From Mycteria americana (lineage: Eukaryota; Chordata; Aves; Ciconiiformes; Ciconiidae), in contig NC_134371.1 of assembly GCF_035582795.1 (NCBI RefSeq), forward strand, positions 49,641,001 to 49,705,000: 64,000 nucleotides of DNA, read 5' to 3'. Each line of letters opens with the position of its first letter. Within the stretch, counting starts at the first letter, position 1. Both the position numbers and the translations under genes were made by a program. Below are positions 50,285 to 62,140 of the stretch, piece after piece. The notes under the pieces were generated by a model, which saw nothing but the letters and a program-made list of their open reading frames with translations, did not search any database and was not told the DNA's origin.

Positions 50285-50640
50285 GAGGAAGGCCAGATTT
50301 TCAGATATTTGGGCAACTAAGAATTCTGATGCCTCAGCGTTCAACCACCCTGTGATTTAAAATGTTGCTCTGAGTGCTTTAGGAAGAGATTCACTCACCT
50401 TCTGTTTAAGGGAGGTTGAAAGAAAGCAAAAGCACAGAATCCAGCATACCCTGGATCTGGATCCTTTGAAAGTGAGTTACATATCAAACTCTTCTACTTT
50501 CGATACCCACTTTTCAGTTTAGTATCTCCAAACATGAAGATTTTCAGCAGAGGCCAGAAATTAAGTCCACTGAAACTAATAGGAATCTTTCAGCTGATTT
50601 CAGTGGAACCTGGATAAGCCCCAGGAGCACAAAATCATTG
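50285..50640. repeat. Relic of ancient palindromic sauropsid repeat(s)
   Basis: The clearest part is an exact inverted repeat, CCACTGAAA (50567-50575) and TTTCAGTGG (50598-50606). It is flanked by ggccagaaatt on the left and aacctggataagcccc on the right. This matches the layout of an old MITE-like element with 'GGCCAGGATTT...CCATTGACTTCAATGG' arms that I remember from turtle, crocodile and bird genomes. Nearby, gccagattttcag (from about 50292) and gattttcagcag (from about 50539) fit the same group. The copy is heavily decayed. Confidence 0.45.
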
Positions 50641-52061
50641 CAAAAATTAAATACGTATACTCCAATTAAGCGGAGATTTTGACATGGGAACTATCTGTTC
50701 AAATAGAGCTGACAAAAACAAATGGATTTTTCTAATAGATGTTTCTATTTTAGAAAGCCACTTATCGTCTCCTTTGTTCCTTGCACTTGATCCTGCACCG
50801 AAGTCCTGGATTGAATCTGTGGCACCACATTTATTTCTGCAGCAACTAATTTTGGGGTCACGGGCACAAGAATCATAACTTCATTGCAGAAGATGAGTAT
50901 GAAATGAGAGAGCATAATTTTAAAATAAATTAAAAATATCTTTCAATTGTCAATATAATACTGAAAATAAAAAGTCTTAGTAAATTTAGAGGGTTAATGA
51001 AAATGTAAATTTTTGTTTGTTTGTTTTCAAAAGCCTAAGAAAGCATGCTGTATCAGACCAAAGGTTTATTAATACAGCATCCCTCCTCTGACAGTGGTCC
51101 ATATTTGATGCTTACTGAAAGAGTTTAAGGATTAAAAAAAAAAAAAAACCACTATAGTAGCTTCTCTTTGCTGTTAAACACTCCAAGGCCTGGCAATCAG
51201 CACTTTCCTCATAGAGTACATATTTCTTATACTAATATTGAGAAATATCAGAGGTTGCACTATTTGCATATCCAACATCTGTGTTGTTAAAACACTTAAT
51301 GTTCAGGTAAAAAAAAAAAAACAACCAACCAAAACACAACAGAATACCAATGAGGCCACAGTATTCAGTTTCATATCCCACTAAATCAAGTGCAGATCTT
51401 GTGTCAGCGCACGCGTGTGTGTGAATACTTACTCTTCTGAATCAACAAGGATGGGCAGAATTATTTCTTGTTATGTGAAGACTTAGTGAAGAGTCTAGGT
51501 ACGAGAAAGGAAATCTCAGGTGCCAGTACAAATCGGATTAGTGACGTGGGCAAATCTTAATCCTGTCACAGAATTTGAATCTTTAGGGTATAAAGAAGCA
51601 CGATCGCCTCTGTTATTGCAATCTCACTTTGCCCACTGAGTTGCCTGAGGAATACACCAGCACCCTAGCTCTGTCTTGTTTTGAGCAGTGTATATTTATC
51701 ATGGAAACCTCTTTTAGATGACGACACAACGTCCATTAGGGAACCTCAGTTTCAGGTAAGAGCGTTGTTTCAGGTAGCGTTACAAGTTGAGATTTGCTGT
51801 CAGACCCCAGTCCCCCCAGTCTGACACTTAACCACACGCTTAACTCAGTTCATAGCCATGGGGATTACTCGTGCAATACTAAACAATGTACTTACATGAC
51901 ACTTCCCATGAGCGCCTCCCTTCAGATCACCCTTCCAAATGACCAAGACTTTCGTATATGAACGTGCAGCCCTAGGTGGTTAATAGCTTTGTCTTCTCCC
52001 TTCCCCCTTTAAGCAGGCTACCTCTCATCCCCACCAGGACCAGTACTTTAGCTTCAAACTT

Positions 52062-52083
52062 AAAAAAAAAAAAAAAAAAAAAA
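52062..52083. repeat. A22 homopolymer
   Basis: Twenty-two consecutive As. No recognisable retrocopy lies immediately upstream on the + strand. Confidence 0.9.
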
Positions 52084-55000
52084 TCCCAACTCAGGACACT
52101 AATTCAATCTTGCAACACAAACGCACAGGAGATGTGCTTCGTGGTGGCACGGCCACGGCAGGCAGCCACCCACCCTGTGTGAACCACCTGGGCGCAGCTC
52201 CCAGCCAACTCCTCCTTCAAAGAGGGGCTGCTCCCGGGACTTACCTTTCGGCAACCTCAGTCCCCGCTGCCCGCTTCTCCGTGCCTTGTGGAAAGCGTTC
52301 CCCAGCTGTAAGCAGCTGCTTGCAGAAACTGCTGCTGCTCTGCAACTGCTCTGCTCTGCTGTGGATGGTGTCCACAGCACCTGGGAAGAGCCCAGAGGCA
52401 GGTGGTTACGCCAGACCAGCTGGCGTGGGGCATCCTGGCTCCCTTTGAAATGATGACCCCTTGGCAAGGTCTTTCCACGATCAAAAAGCATCTGAGAAGT
52501 CTCACAGGGAAGCAAGAGGGAAGAATGGAGCCTTCAGGGCATCATGCCTTCAAAGAAACCAGCAGAGCAGCCTGGCAGTCTTCCTGGTGCAGGGAGGGTT
52601 TCCCTAGCAGTGCTGTGATGTGCACACCTTTAAGTCTCCAGTCAGCTATTTTTATGGTGGCTGTAGACAAATAGACAGTATATCAAAGATGCAACTCTTC
52701 AGCAATTTTTATTTCTTTGAACAGTTTTGGTGGAGCGGTAACATCTTTTCACCCTTTCCTATTTCATACTTGTGTTCATGCGTTAAGTGAATTTCATTGC
52801 ATTATTCAATGACAATTGCAGGTGACAGCCATCAGTGTGGGTCTGTTGAATTCAAGAGCACCATGCTGACTTACTCAAATTTCTGGCCACAAGCTACTTC
52901 AAGGGATTTAATTTACTGCACAGAAAATTTCTTCAAAAGATTTTTTTTTTTCCCTGGATGGAAATTGTCCTCAATACCATGAGTGCACAGCAGCTGTATC
53001 AGACATTTGGTCCACTAATTAAGAGAACTAGAATAATCAGCTTTAAGGCTCTAATACCCATCTCTAAATACCTCTAAATGAATTCAAACTAATATTTACA
53101 CAAGAAGTAGTGTGCGCTATTACTTATACAGACATGCCATTTTGGTATAACGTGAAGCATTGTTACTTTTTCTGGTTTTATTTTGGGAGGGGGACACAGT
53201 CATTAGTGACGATCCTGTCCACTATGGGTTAAAAAGGAGACTCTGCTGGCATGAGAAGAAGCAAGATCAAGCCCTAAAAACATGTCTTCCCTAGAGGACC
53301 AGGATATGCTGATGTGGGAGATTGCTTCAGCAAGCAGAAAAATGAGCTGGAACTTCTCCTACTTTTGCTTTGTCCTTTGCATTTTTCATACTCTGTATTG
53401 ACAGCTTCTAGATGTGCAGCATTCTGTGGCTGGTGATCCTTCCTACGCCTATGTACTTTGCTGTCTACAGCCCTATTAACCTCAGATTTATTAGCTAGTT
53501 TGTCAGCCACTTACACTGCCAACTTCCCAAGAGGCAAACACATCCCTATGTGAAGATGCACCAAAAAGGCATGGAAAAAAAGTACAACCCATTTCACCCT
53601 TTTAAACTTCAGGAACACATAAACAAAAAGTGAATATTCTACATGTATTGAACCAAGCTTTAAAATTTAAATCAAGCTTAAAACACATGTAGCAAACTCT
53701 AGTATGTATTTTACCTTCAGAAACTATTATTTTCTTACTATTTTGTTTTGCTTGGGGAGGGAGAAATATGTTGACTTATGGAAAAAGATCATAGTGGATA
53801 TCTCGTAGGAAAGTAAGATAATAATAATGAAAAAGATATATTGTTTTTTGTGATTAAGGCTCAGCTATAAAATGTCTCAAAGGGGCATTATTTTAATTGC
53901 TGTGCTTGAGACTGCATTACAATGATGTGCTAAAATGTAAGTGGTGGGCACAGTATCTGGCGTATGGACACAGACTTGCTTCATCACCTACACATGGAGG
54001 TGGCTATGGCATGTAAGCAGCATATACGTTCTTGAACATCATGAAAATCTGGCTCTAAGTGCCAACTGGAGACTGGAAATCAAACCAGCAAGGGTAGAGC
54101 AGGAAAGTCTATGAAATATTTAGATAGGTGGAAACACAAAGGTAGGGTTTTTGGCTCACACATAAGACGAGCAATGAAACTTTGCTAAAAGATAATGAAC
54201 ACTGTGTAAGTTTTCTCTGTGTAAATCATCAAACATTTATTTTTTAGGCATGTTTCTGCAGTTAGGATACATTTGAAGAATAATCATTGTTCTCAAAGGC
54301 CTTCAAAACATATTCATCTTCCTGCATGATTTGCTCTAGGGTGAATTCACCAGGCAACATAATAAAACATCAGTTGCCTCAACGCTGCTGAGGCTATTTT
54401 AAACAAAACCTTTTCCTGTGTTTTCCCTGGTGTACATCTTTGACATTTAAAAGAGTGGGGAAGTGGTTTTATATTACCTTGTGAAAAAATTGTGAGAATG
54501 CATGTAAACCTGTGTAAAAGGTTATGGGGGGAACGGGGAGGCAGTGTGGGGAAGGATATACCAGGAATTTCAGAAACTAGTGTTGAGTATCTAGCCATCC
54601 TATGTCTTATCTCCCTATGCCATCAAGGGCTCAGTGGTATCTGTTGCACAGAACCCAAGATGCACTTGGGACAAGCAAAATCTTTCAAATAATTTACAAT
54701 AAGTTTAAATGAAAAACAGTCTGACAGAATGGATTTTTTAAAGTGGCATGATATAAAAAGCACAACCAAAAGTTTAGCAAAAATAAAATAGACTGCTGCA
54801 GTAGCCCATCGTGTATTTCACTTACTGAATAAGTCCATTATTTATTAAGAAAATAAAAGTAATAGGAAAGGGAAAGTAGAAATAATTGAAGTTTGACAGT
54901 AGTTTACAATGATTACAGTTTAATTCTAATGGATTTTTTCTCAACCATATATTTTTTTATCTCAACCCAGTTCTTTAAAAAGAATGGAAAAAAATTGCAA

Positions 55001-56299
55001 ACATGCTTGTATGAGGTAACTGGGGTGTGCTTTTTATTTCTGATTTCCTTGGGAAGATGTTGCACACACTAAGTCTCTTAAAATGCGGAATAGTACAAGC
55101 CTCTGAGAATGTGATGGTAGGTCCAGGGTACCTACGGGCGTTGCAGTCTCTCCTTCAAAGCTTAAGCTTGCATGATGCCTATCAATGACCTAGAGCGTGC
55201 AAACATAGTCCTCGGAAGGAGTTAGTGCAGACCATTATGCCCCTTTAGAGACTTCTTAACTACAGGACTAATTTGGAGGAGTATATTGGTTACCAAGAAT
55301 GCTCATTAACGCTCTGTGATAAGTGCTGTTGACAGCCCTGTGGGTGAGCCAAATAGGTCTGGTCTGGTGAAGACTGAAAGGTATGACTTGGTTTCTGCAC
55401 CTGCTCAAGATAGTTTGACTGTAAAATATGACCTATTTGGCCCATAACGGAGGAGTACAAGGGCTGTTGACATGCAGGAATGGGAACTTTTTGCTGCCAG
55501 GCTTCCCCTTAAGCTACGCTAACAAAGTCCTTGTAGACAAATTCAGCTAACACCGCAGTAAGTGTGGTGGACAAGCGCAGTCCTAGAATAGGCTACTTTG
55601 ACTCCACACCTCAAACTTTGCCTCACTGGAAACCAAAAAGCTGCTAGTTTGGGTCAGAATTACCACTGGATGAGAAGAGCTTCATAAGCTGTTTTGTTGA
55701 GAAAGCTATGTAGGAGGGACTAGCTGGGTAGGTTTTTCTGACTCTGGAGAATAAGGGTGAAAATATTTTCTGAGACCATCTCCACAAACTCAAAGATTTT
55801 CTCTGGATGAAAGACTGGAGATTTGTATCTACGAATGTATTTATACATAAGGTTTCGTGAAGCTTGGAAGACAGAAAATCTGTGCTGGAAAACACTAACA
55901 GAGTTTCCATAAAATAGCTTCTTAAGACAAGGTGACACAAGTGGTCCACATAGGGAGGTATATGGGCAGCTATTTTTAAGTGTTAATTCTTAAAAGTTAC
56001 ATAGCCCTCTCCCTTTGTGTATAAGGTTTTTAAAATAAGATATTTAAAAGCTTTCAAATAGCAAACTCTGGCAAGTGCTTTTCCTGCAAGGTAGGCTGAT
56101 GTGCAGGTAGAAGGCAAGTCTAGGGGAGTTCTGTTACAGCATATTCCATCCACCCATTCCTTTTCCTTTCTTCTACCTGTTCTACACAGGAACTTTTCTG
56201 TATATAATAGGAGTAAAGGTAATTATTTTGACTTCTGCTGTCCCATTTATGAGCCCTTTTGTAAGAGTTTACCAGGCTGATTGCTGGATAATGAGGTTG

Positions 56300-56860
56300 T
56301 GATATAAAAGCATTCTTCACTTCAAAAATCAGTCACACATTATTAATTCTGCATGTTATTTTCATGGTTAGTGTTGATTACTATGCAAGTATATTTTGCC
56401 TAAAAAATAAACAAATATACCAATCCCAGTTTTATCAATGCATTTCTAAACACTTACTATGTTTGACATTTGTAGCTACATACTTAGAACTGCTTATTAT
56501 TCACTATTGGGTTTATTGATTGAAATGCCATTCATTTTGTGCAGATAAAGAAATGTGGCTTAGTCTGTTACTGTTTATTAAGATGTGGCCAAACAGAAAT
56601 TTCACTTTATTTTAAAAAGCTCATACATCACTTTCCTCGCATTTGCTTCATATATACACTGTTTAATATAATGCATTCATTCACCTTCTGGTTAGTAGAA
56701 ACACTTCTATTAGCATAATGGCTTCTGCAGCCCTCTTTGCTAATAGTTACTCAGTTGTTTACACATTGTTTGCATATGTGTGTAAACTGTAATATTAGCT
56801 TTAACTGACACACCTAAATAAAAGATTAATTGAAGAAAAAGTGAAACACAAGGAACTCAG
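56300..56860. promoter_or_regulatory. Candidate conserved non-coding element
   Basis: A repeat-free AT-rich stretch with an octamer-like TTTGCATA (about 56769-56776), multiple ATTA/TAAT cores and no open frame of note. It is assigned only on sequence texture. Confidence 0.2.
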
Positions 56861-58606
56861 GAATGTTAGAGAAATGTAGAATGCAGATCTTTATTCTATC
56901 CAATCCATCAGGATGTCTAACTTGAAACCAATCACATTCTCTTTAATTGCTATGGCTAAATAGGATTCATCCCCCTCTAGTGATTGAGCGAGAGGATACA
57001 AGACTTCTATTGCTACTAGGTAACAAAGTGGTTTGAAGTTCAGATTGCATGGCTTATACCCACTGATAACCTGTGGTCAAGAGATCATTAAAAAAATTAT
57101 GTATGTTAAATGTTAGGGCAGAACTTCCCTTAAGGGCAAAGTATCACAGTGACAAAAGCATTCCCAGTTGAGAAATAATAAAGAATTCTCCTAGATTTTT
57201 TCCTTTTTTTCAAATTACATTTTCATCTCTTAACAACAAAAGGAGCAGAAATTGTGTAAAATGGACAACTTAAAATTACTACCTTTTTTTTCCCCTCCAG
57301 CTAAGAATGGTCCTTTTCTAATCCAGTAATAATTGTGATAATTGCCCATTTTTTCCCCTACAAATCATGGTAAGAGTATGCATTGAATGCTGGTAGTGCA
57401 AATGACCTTGCAAACAAATTCAGTCAAGGGTGGTGCCAAGCTTATGGGATGCTCAGCAGGAACATGAAGTATACAGATGGGTAAAATTACCAAACAGAAG
57501 CAACATCATTATGGATACAGAGAAAGATGGGGACAGATACGGTGAGGCAAAAACAGAGGAGCAGAGTCACAAAGGTCCCCAAAGCTGAAGATGAAACGTA
57601 CAACTTGAAACCTACAACTCCAAAAACCAGAAAAATACTCAAACCAGGAAATTATTAGTTCAAACCAATAGGCATCTGTATTTTTCTACAGTGGTAAGAT
57701 TTTTATGTACTTCAAAATGATCAGAGGAAGAGAGAATACCGGAGTGGAGGCTGAGGGATGCCCACTGCCTCGTAACCAAGACCTTCTGAGGCAGCAGCAG
57801 CAGCAGCATCTGGACTCCAAAGTGCTGCCCACAGCACAACCACCCTGTGCACAAACTCAACAAACAGAGCTCTCAGAGAAGTAAGCTGCTGAAATCACAT
57901 TCCCACTACCATAAACTACTAACTTGAAGAGGAGCTCTGGAGTATAATGGGATAAATAATACGAAACAAGAACTGTTCTAATGCTAATATTGCTTTAACT
58001 TCAGAGGGATGAAGCAACAGCCATAACTGAGTTAGAAATGGATCATCCTGTTTATTTGTGTATATCCATAACATTAGCTGTTGTGTACCACTATAAAAGT
58101 TCATTCTTAACCTGCTTTCTGATGCTCAGTTTAACCACGGTGAATGAGACAAAGGATTGTCAACCCCCAGTCCTTTGGAAATGCAATGCAATAGTTATTT
58201 AAGTATATAGTATAGACCCCTTGTGATCCATCCACAATTTATTAGAAGTTTGGAAAGTGTTGCACATTTCCTTCCCCCATTTGCTATCTTCTGCCAGCTG
58301 TGTAAGGACTCAATAAAAAAGCCATCCATCCTCTTTTGTCAACCAGTAGATCTCTAGTCTCAAGCTATAAATGAACAGCACAATAAATTAAATGTTTGAC
58401 AAGGAAGATGTATGGCTTCACAATACTGTTTGATCTGTTTTTAAGGAGAAAACATTGAAACCCATAGCTCCAGTTATGGTATTGATTAGTAGAAAAATGT
58501 GTTTAAATAAAGAATATAGAACATCTCTCTTCTCTTTTTCACCCAACCTTGGAAATTATTCTAATTCACAATCAGAAGAAAAAGTAAGAAGGTAAGAGGA
58601 AGTAAT

Positions 58607-58625
58607 AAAAAAAAAAAAAAAAAAA
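58607..58625. repeat. A19 homopolymer
   Basis: Nineteen consecutive As within an A-rich region. No retroposed gene is recognised beside it. Confidence 0.9.
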
Positions 58626-61600
58626 TAACAGCAGCAAATCCAGTTTGGTGCTTCAAACACAAAAGACATTTCTTCATGATTAAAAGGAAGGATATTGATA
58701 ACTGAAGTTGAAAAGATACTTTTGGAAAACAGAGCAAAGGATAGAGCTTCCCTCACCTTGCTGTCGAAAGTCACTAAATTAAGTCAGAATCAGTGGAGAA
58801 AAAGAGTTACCTCCAGAGTTGACTTAACCCCCTATCTCTGCTAGAAACCTATCTTGACACAGGTCAGACCGTCCTGTTGAGCTGCTTATCTCTGATGACT
58901 AATTTTGAGACTACGCTAGATGCCTGGTTCAGATGAGATGTCTAATATTTAGGCAGCTAAATTTAGGGGAGATGAATCACACAAAAGAGCCTGCCTAGCT
59001 GCTGTTAAAAATCAATAGGAAGGCAAGTTTTGAGTGGTGCACTACGAATAGCAAACTGGCCATTTTAACAACTCAGCCATGCTACCGTCATGCTGTAACA
59101 TGCCGTACCAAAACCTGTAAGTACTGAGCTGTTTGAAACACTCCAGGATGCCTCTAATCCAGGTTAAGCACAGCTTTCTCTATTTATCATCTGGGATAAA
59201 CTGCAGCCCAGGAAACCACTGATGTGGGCAATTCGGCTGGGTTGTTAGAATGGTTTTCAGACAAGGAGAGCCAGGAAAGTTTGTGTTTAGTCATTAAAAT
59301 CAGTAGAGCTGTAGAGTCCAACCTGCATTTGGAGGAACCTGTATCCATGATGGATATACGGAGCTGCTCCTATGGAACTGCTGTACCTTACAGCACAACT
59401 CTGTGGATAAGAAACAGCAATATATACAGTGGTTGAGAGCGAGGTGTCAATAGCTGGCACTCAGGAACGAGCTACAGTTCCAGGCAATCCGGAAAACATG
59501 TGCACTGTAGTACTCTGTCAGCCTTTAGGTGGACTTCAACACTGCTGGAAAAAATCCTGCTCTGCGTTTCAGTGTCTCAGGGTAGGCAGGCCCAGACTGA
59601 GTTTAATGTCCTTTTCAATGAGCATCAGCAAGTCCAAATTAAGCCAAGATCACATCTGCACAAAAGACAACTACCCCCAACAGAGCAGCACAAGGATGTC
59701 TTTTGCAGATAAAGTCTGTTACGAAACACTTTCTGTTCTTTCCATGTCCACCTTTTCTTGACATATGAACTTTCAGCATCCGGTGCTGTGTGAAGTAACT
59801 GCAATTTTCCTTCCAGCACCTATTAACAGTGATGAGCCGACAGATGGGAAGCACGTGATCAGCCCACTCAACTTTCTGCATACCTGCCAAAACAATGATG
59901 CTACAGAATGAAACCTGCCCTCCTCTTTAGATATTTTCTAGAGAAGCTGGTGTGAAAACTTTTGGAACACCTGTAAAGTAATAGGAGAATCAGTAGCAAA
60001 CAATTTGTGAGGTGTCAGCCTGACATTTGTTTCAGATAGTACCTAAATAATGAAGTTCACAGGGAAGTAGATGTTTTCTGCAATTTAAAGTTTATGCAAA
60101 GCATAATTTTTAAGAAACTTCCCTCTACCAACAAGTCACTAATCTGTCCGTAGGAGGCAATTTTCAAGTACTTCCCACACAGACACAAAGATTACAGGCC
60201 CATCTCTCCACTGGAAACCTTACACTCCTTTTTATTTAGCACATTTTTCTTGTAAAAGGAACTACAAAAGACTGAGTAATCCAGTGTTTTAAAAACAGCT
60301 TTTTAATCAATTTAATTATCTGATTGGAAGGAGTAACAGAGAAAGAAAATATCTCAGCCCAAGTTAACTTCTCTACCAATCACACTTTTTTAGAAAGTTC
60401 TCTCTGAAAACAAGAATCAAGCTCCCACCTGACACCCCAGGAAAATACTGACCTCAAGCAAGAAAGCGTGCCCAAGTGCACTGGGTCAGGATAACCTCAG
60501 CCTCATGTTTTGTACAGTATTTACAACTGAACCACTCACTGTGGAAACGCTGCCAAATTCAGACCCAGACATAGAATCTGACACCCACTGGACACTGCGC
60601 TGCAAGTGAGGAAGGAGTTAAAAATATCATGGGGGATCAGCCATCTAGCCAAGTTTTCTTCCTTCCAATGCAATTCCCAGTCCAGGGCCATGATGCATAT
60701 ACCCTGCCTGCACTACAGGTTTGTACCAGCTTTTAAAAAGGCCTAAAACTTGTATTTCTGCATGCTCCCCTACCAAGCGCAATTAAAGCCTTTTTGCAGT
60801 CAGAAGCTCAGTGTTCAAGCCTCTACCCAAACTCAAGCAGACATGTGCCACCCCACAGCCTTCGCAGTGCTCCCCAAACTGGAGACCCACCAGCCTGATG
60901 TATCTGAGAGCATTGCTGTGCCCTCTTGGGCTTGCTTCCTCCTACTCTCCTGCAAGAGCCGAGACAAGTCCGTAAGCGCTCCTCTTTTGCTGGCCTCGGC
61001 AGCACACGTCCTGTTCAGTTGGGATTTAGGGTCAGACCTTAGACTGGGTTACATGGGCATGGCGAGGTGTGCCATATTAACAATGAAGGTCCCGCTTCTT
61101 CCTCATACTAAATACGAATTAAAATATCTTAGTTTAAAAATCAGTGCAAATCATACCACCAGTAGGTCATGCCACATTTGAACAGGTGGGATCAGGTGGT
61201 AGGTACAATTCAGTTGCCGCGGACAAGAGGTCTGCGCAAGGTAGTTGCCCTGGGCTAAGCTGCATGTTGCTCTTGCAGCTGAAGTAGCCTGGTGAGTGCT
61301 CACCTGGGTATCTTGGTGCTGCACTTCAGAACGCAGGGTGGAAGCCCTGATGCTCCATCACTCCAGGTTCACCACCGCATCCGTTCTGTTCTCACCCTGT
61401 ATTAGTATAAAGAATTATTATTTTTAGAGTCATTTCAGTCAGAAAGCACTGATGCACCAGCAAGAAAATACATGAATCCCCCAGAGCAGTAGTCCTCTCA
61501 ATGCCCCAAAGGGTATTTTTGTAACCTTTCCTGCCTTGCAGCCAGGTAGCAACACAGGGACACTCATCTCTCCCTGTTTCCACACTGCCCCACAAGTCAT

Positions 61601-62119
61601 GCAGTATAGTCCTTGTTCTGAACTCAGCAGAGATACAATAATTTGCCCAAAGGCACTATGCTCACAAAAGAAATCACAGGCCGGAGGGACAACTTACAGA
61701 GCAGGTGCCCATCCTGTGGTGCTTGCATGGCCTCAAATGTGTTTGCTGCTCATTCTTCAGCACCTGGTGCATCTGATGGCCTCAAGACACAAAAGCCTGA
61801 TGTCCTGAATGAGATTCATCCAAAGTGCTCAGACAGCTGGCGATTAAGATGCATCAAAAGCATTCCAGAAAACCCAGTGCCAGTTGCTCTTCGGTTTGTT
61901 ATTGGAAATACTGGGGTTTTTTTAAACAGTACCTGGTTCCCTGTCTAGGTAAGCCCTCTCCTGTTATCCTCCTAGGAACACGCTGTTCATAGCCCATGTG
62001 TTCACCAGAAAGTTGCAGGCCTGGGTGGAAGGTGGCCAGGGGTCTGTCTGAAGAGCATCGCTGGGCCTCAGGAGCTTTTTTGGTGGCAAGACGACAAACA
62101 GTAGGTAGGATGTAGATAG

Positions 62120-62140
62120 GTATATCTACAGTAGATATAC
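62120..62140. repeat. 21-bp perfect palindrome
   Basis: The left arm GTATATCTAC (62120-62129) and right arm GTAGATATAC (62131-62140) are exact reverse complements around a single central A. The flanking sequence (gtaggtaggatgtagatagg) is itself built of related tag/gta words, so replication slippage is a likely origin. Confidence 0.9.

Larger units (their letters stand above)
50641..62119. other. Intergenic sequence, no gene recognised
   Basis: A long AT-rich stretch with many short unrecognised frames. Poly(A) tracts lie at 51134-51148, 51309-51321, 52062-52083 and 58607-58625. A CAG-type tract lies near 57790-57807. The sequence at 58945-58975 (atatttaggcagctaaattta) looks like another decayed palindromic repeat. 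No exon of the expected neighbour PTBP2 is visible on the - strand. Confidence 0.55.

Noticed and set aside
53274-53510. A 78-codon, highly charged frame on the - strand (KVHRRRKDHQPQ and similar)
   Set aside because: No family is recognised, and there are no supporting splice sites or promoter. Frames of this length are expected by chance in 64 kb.
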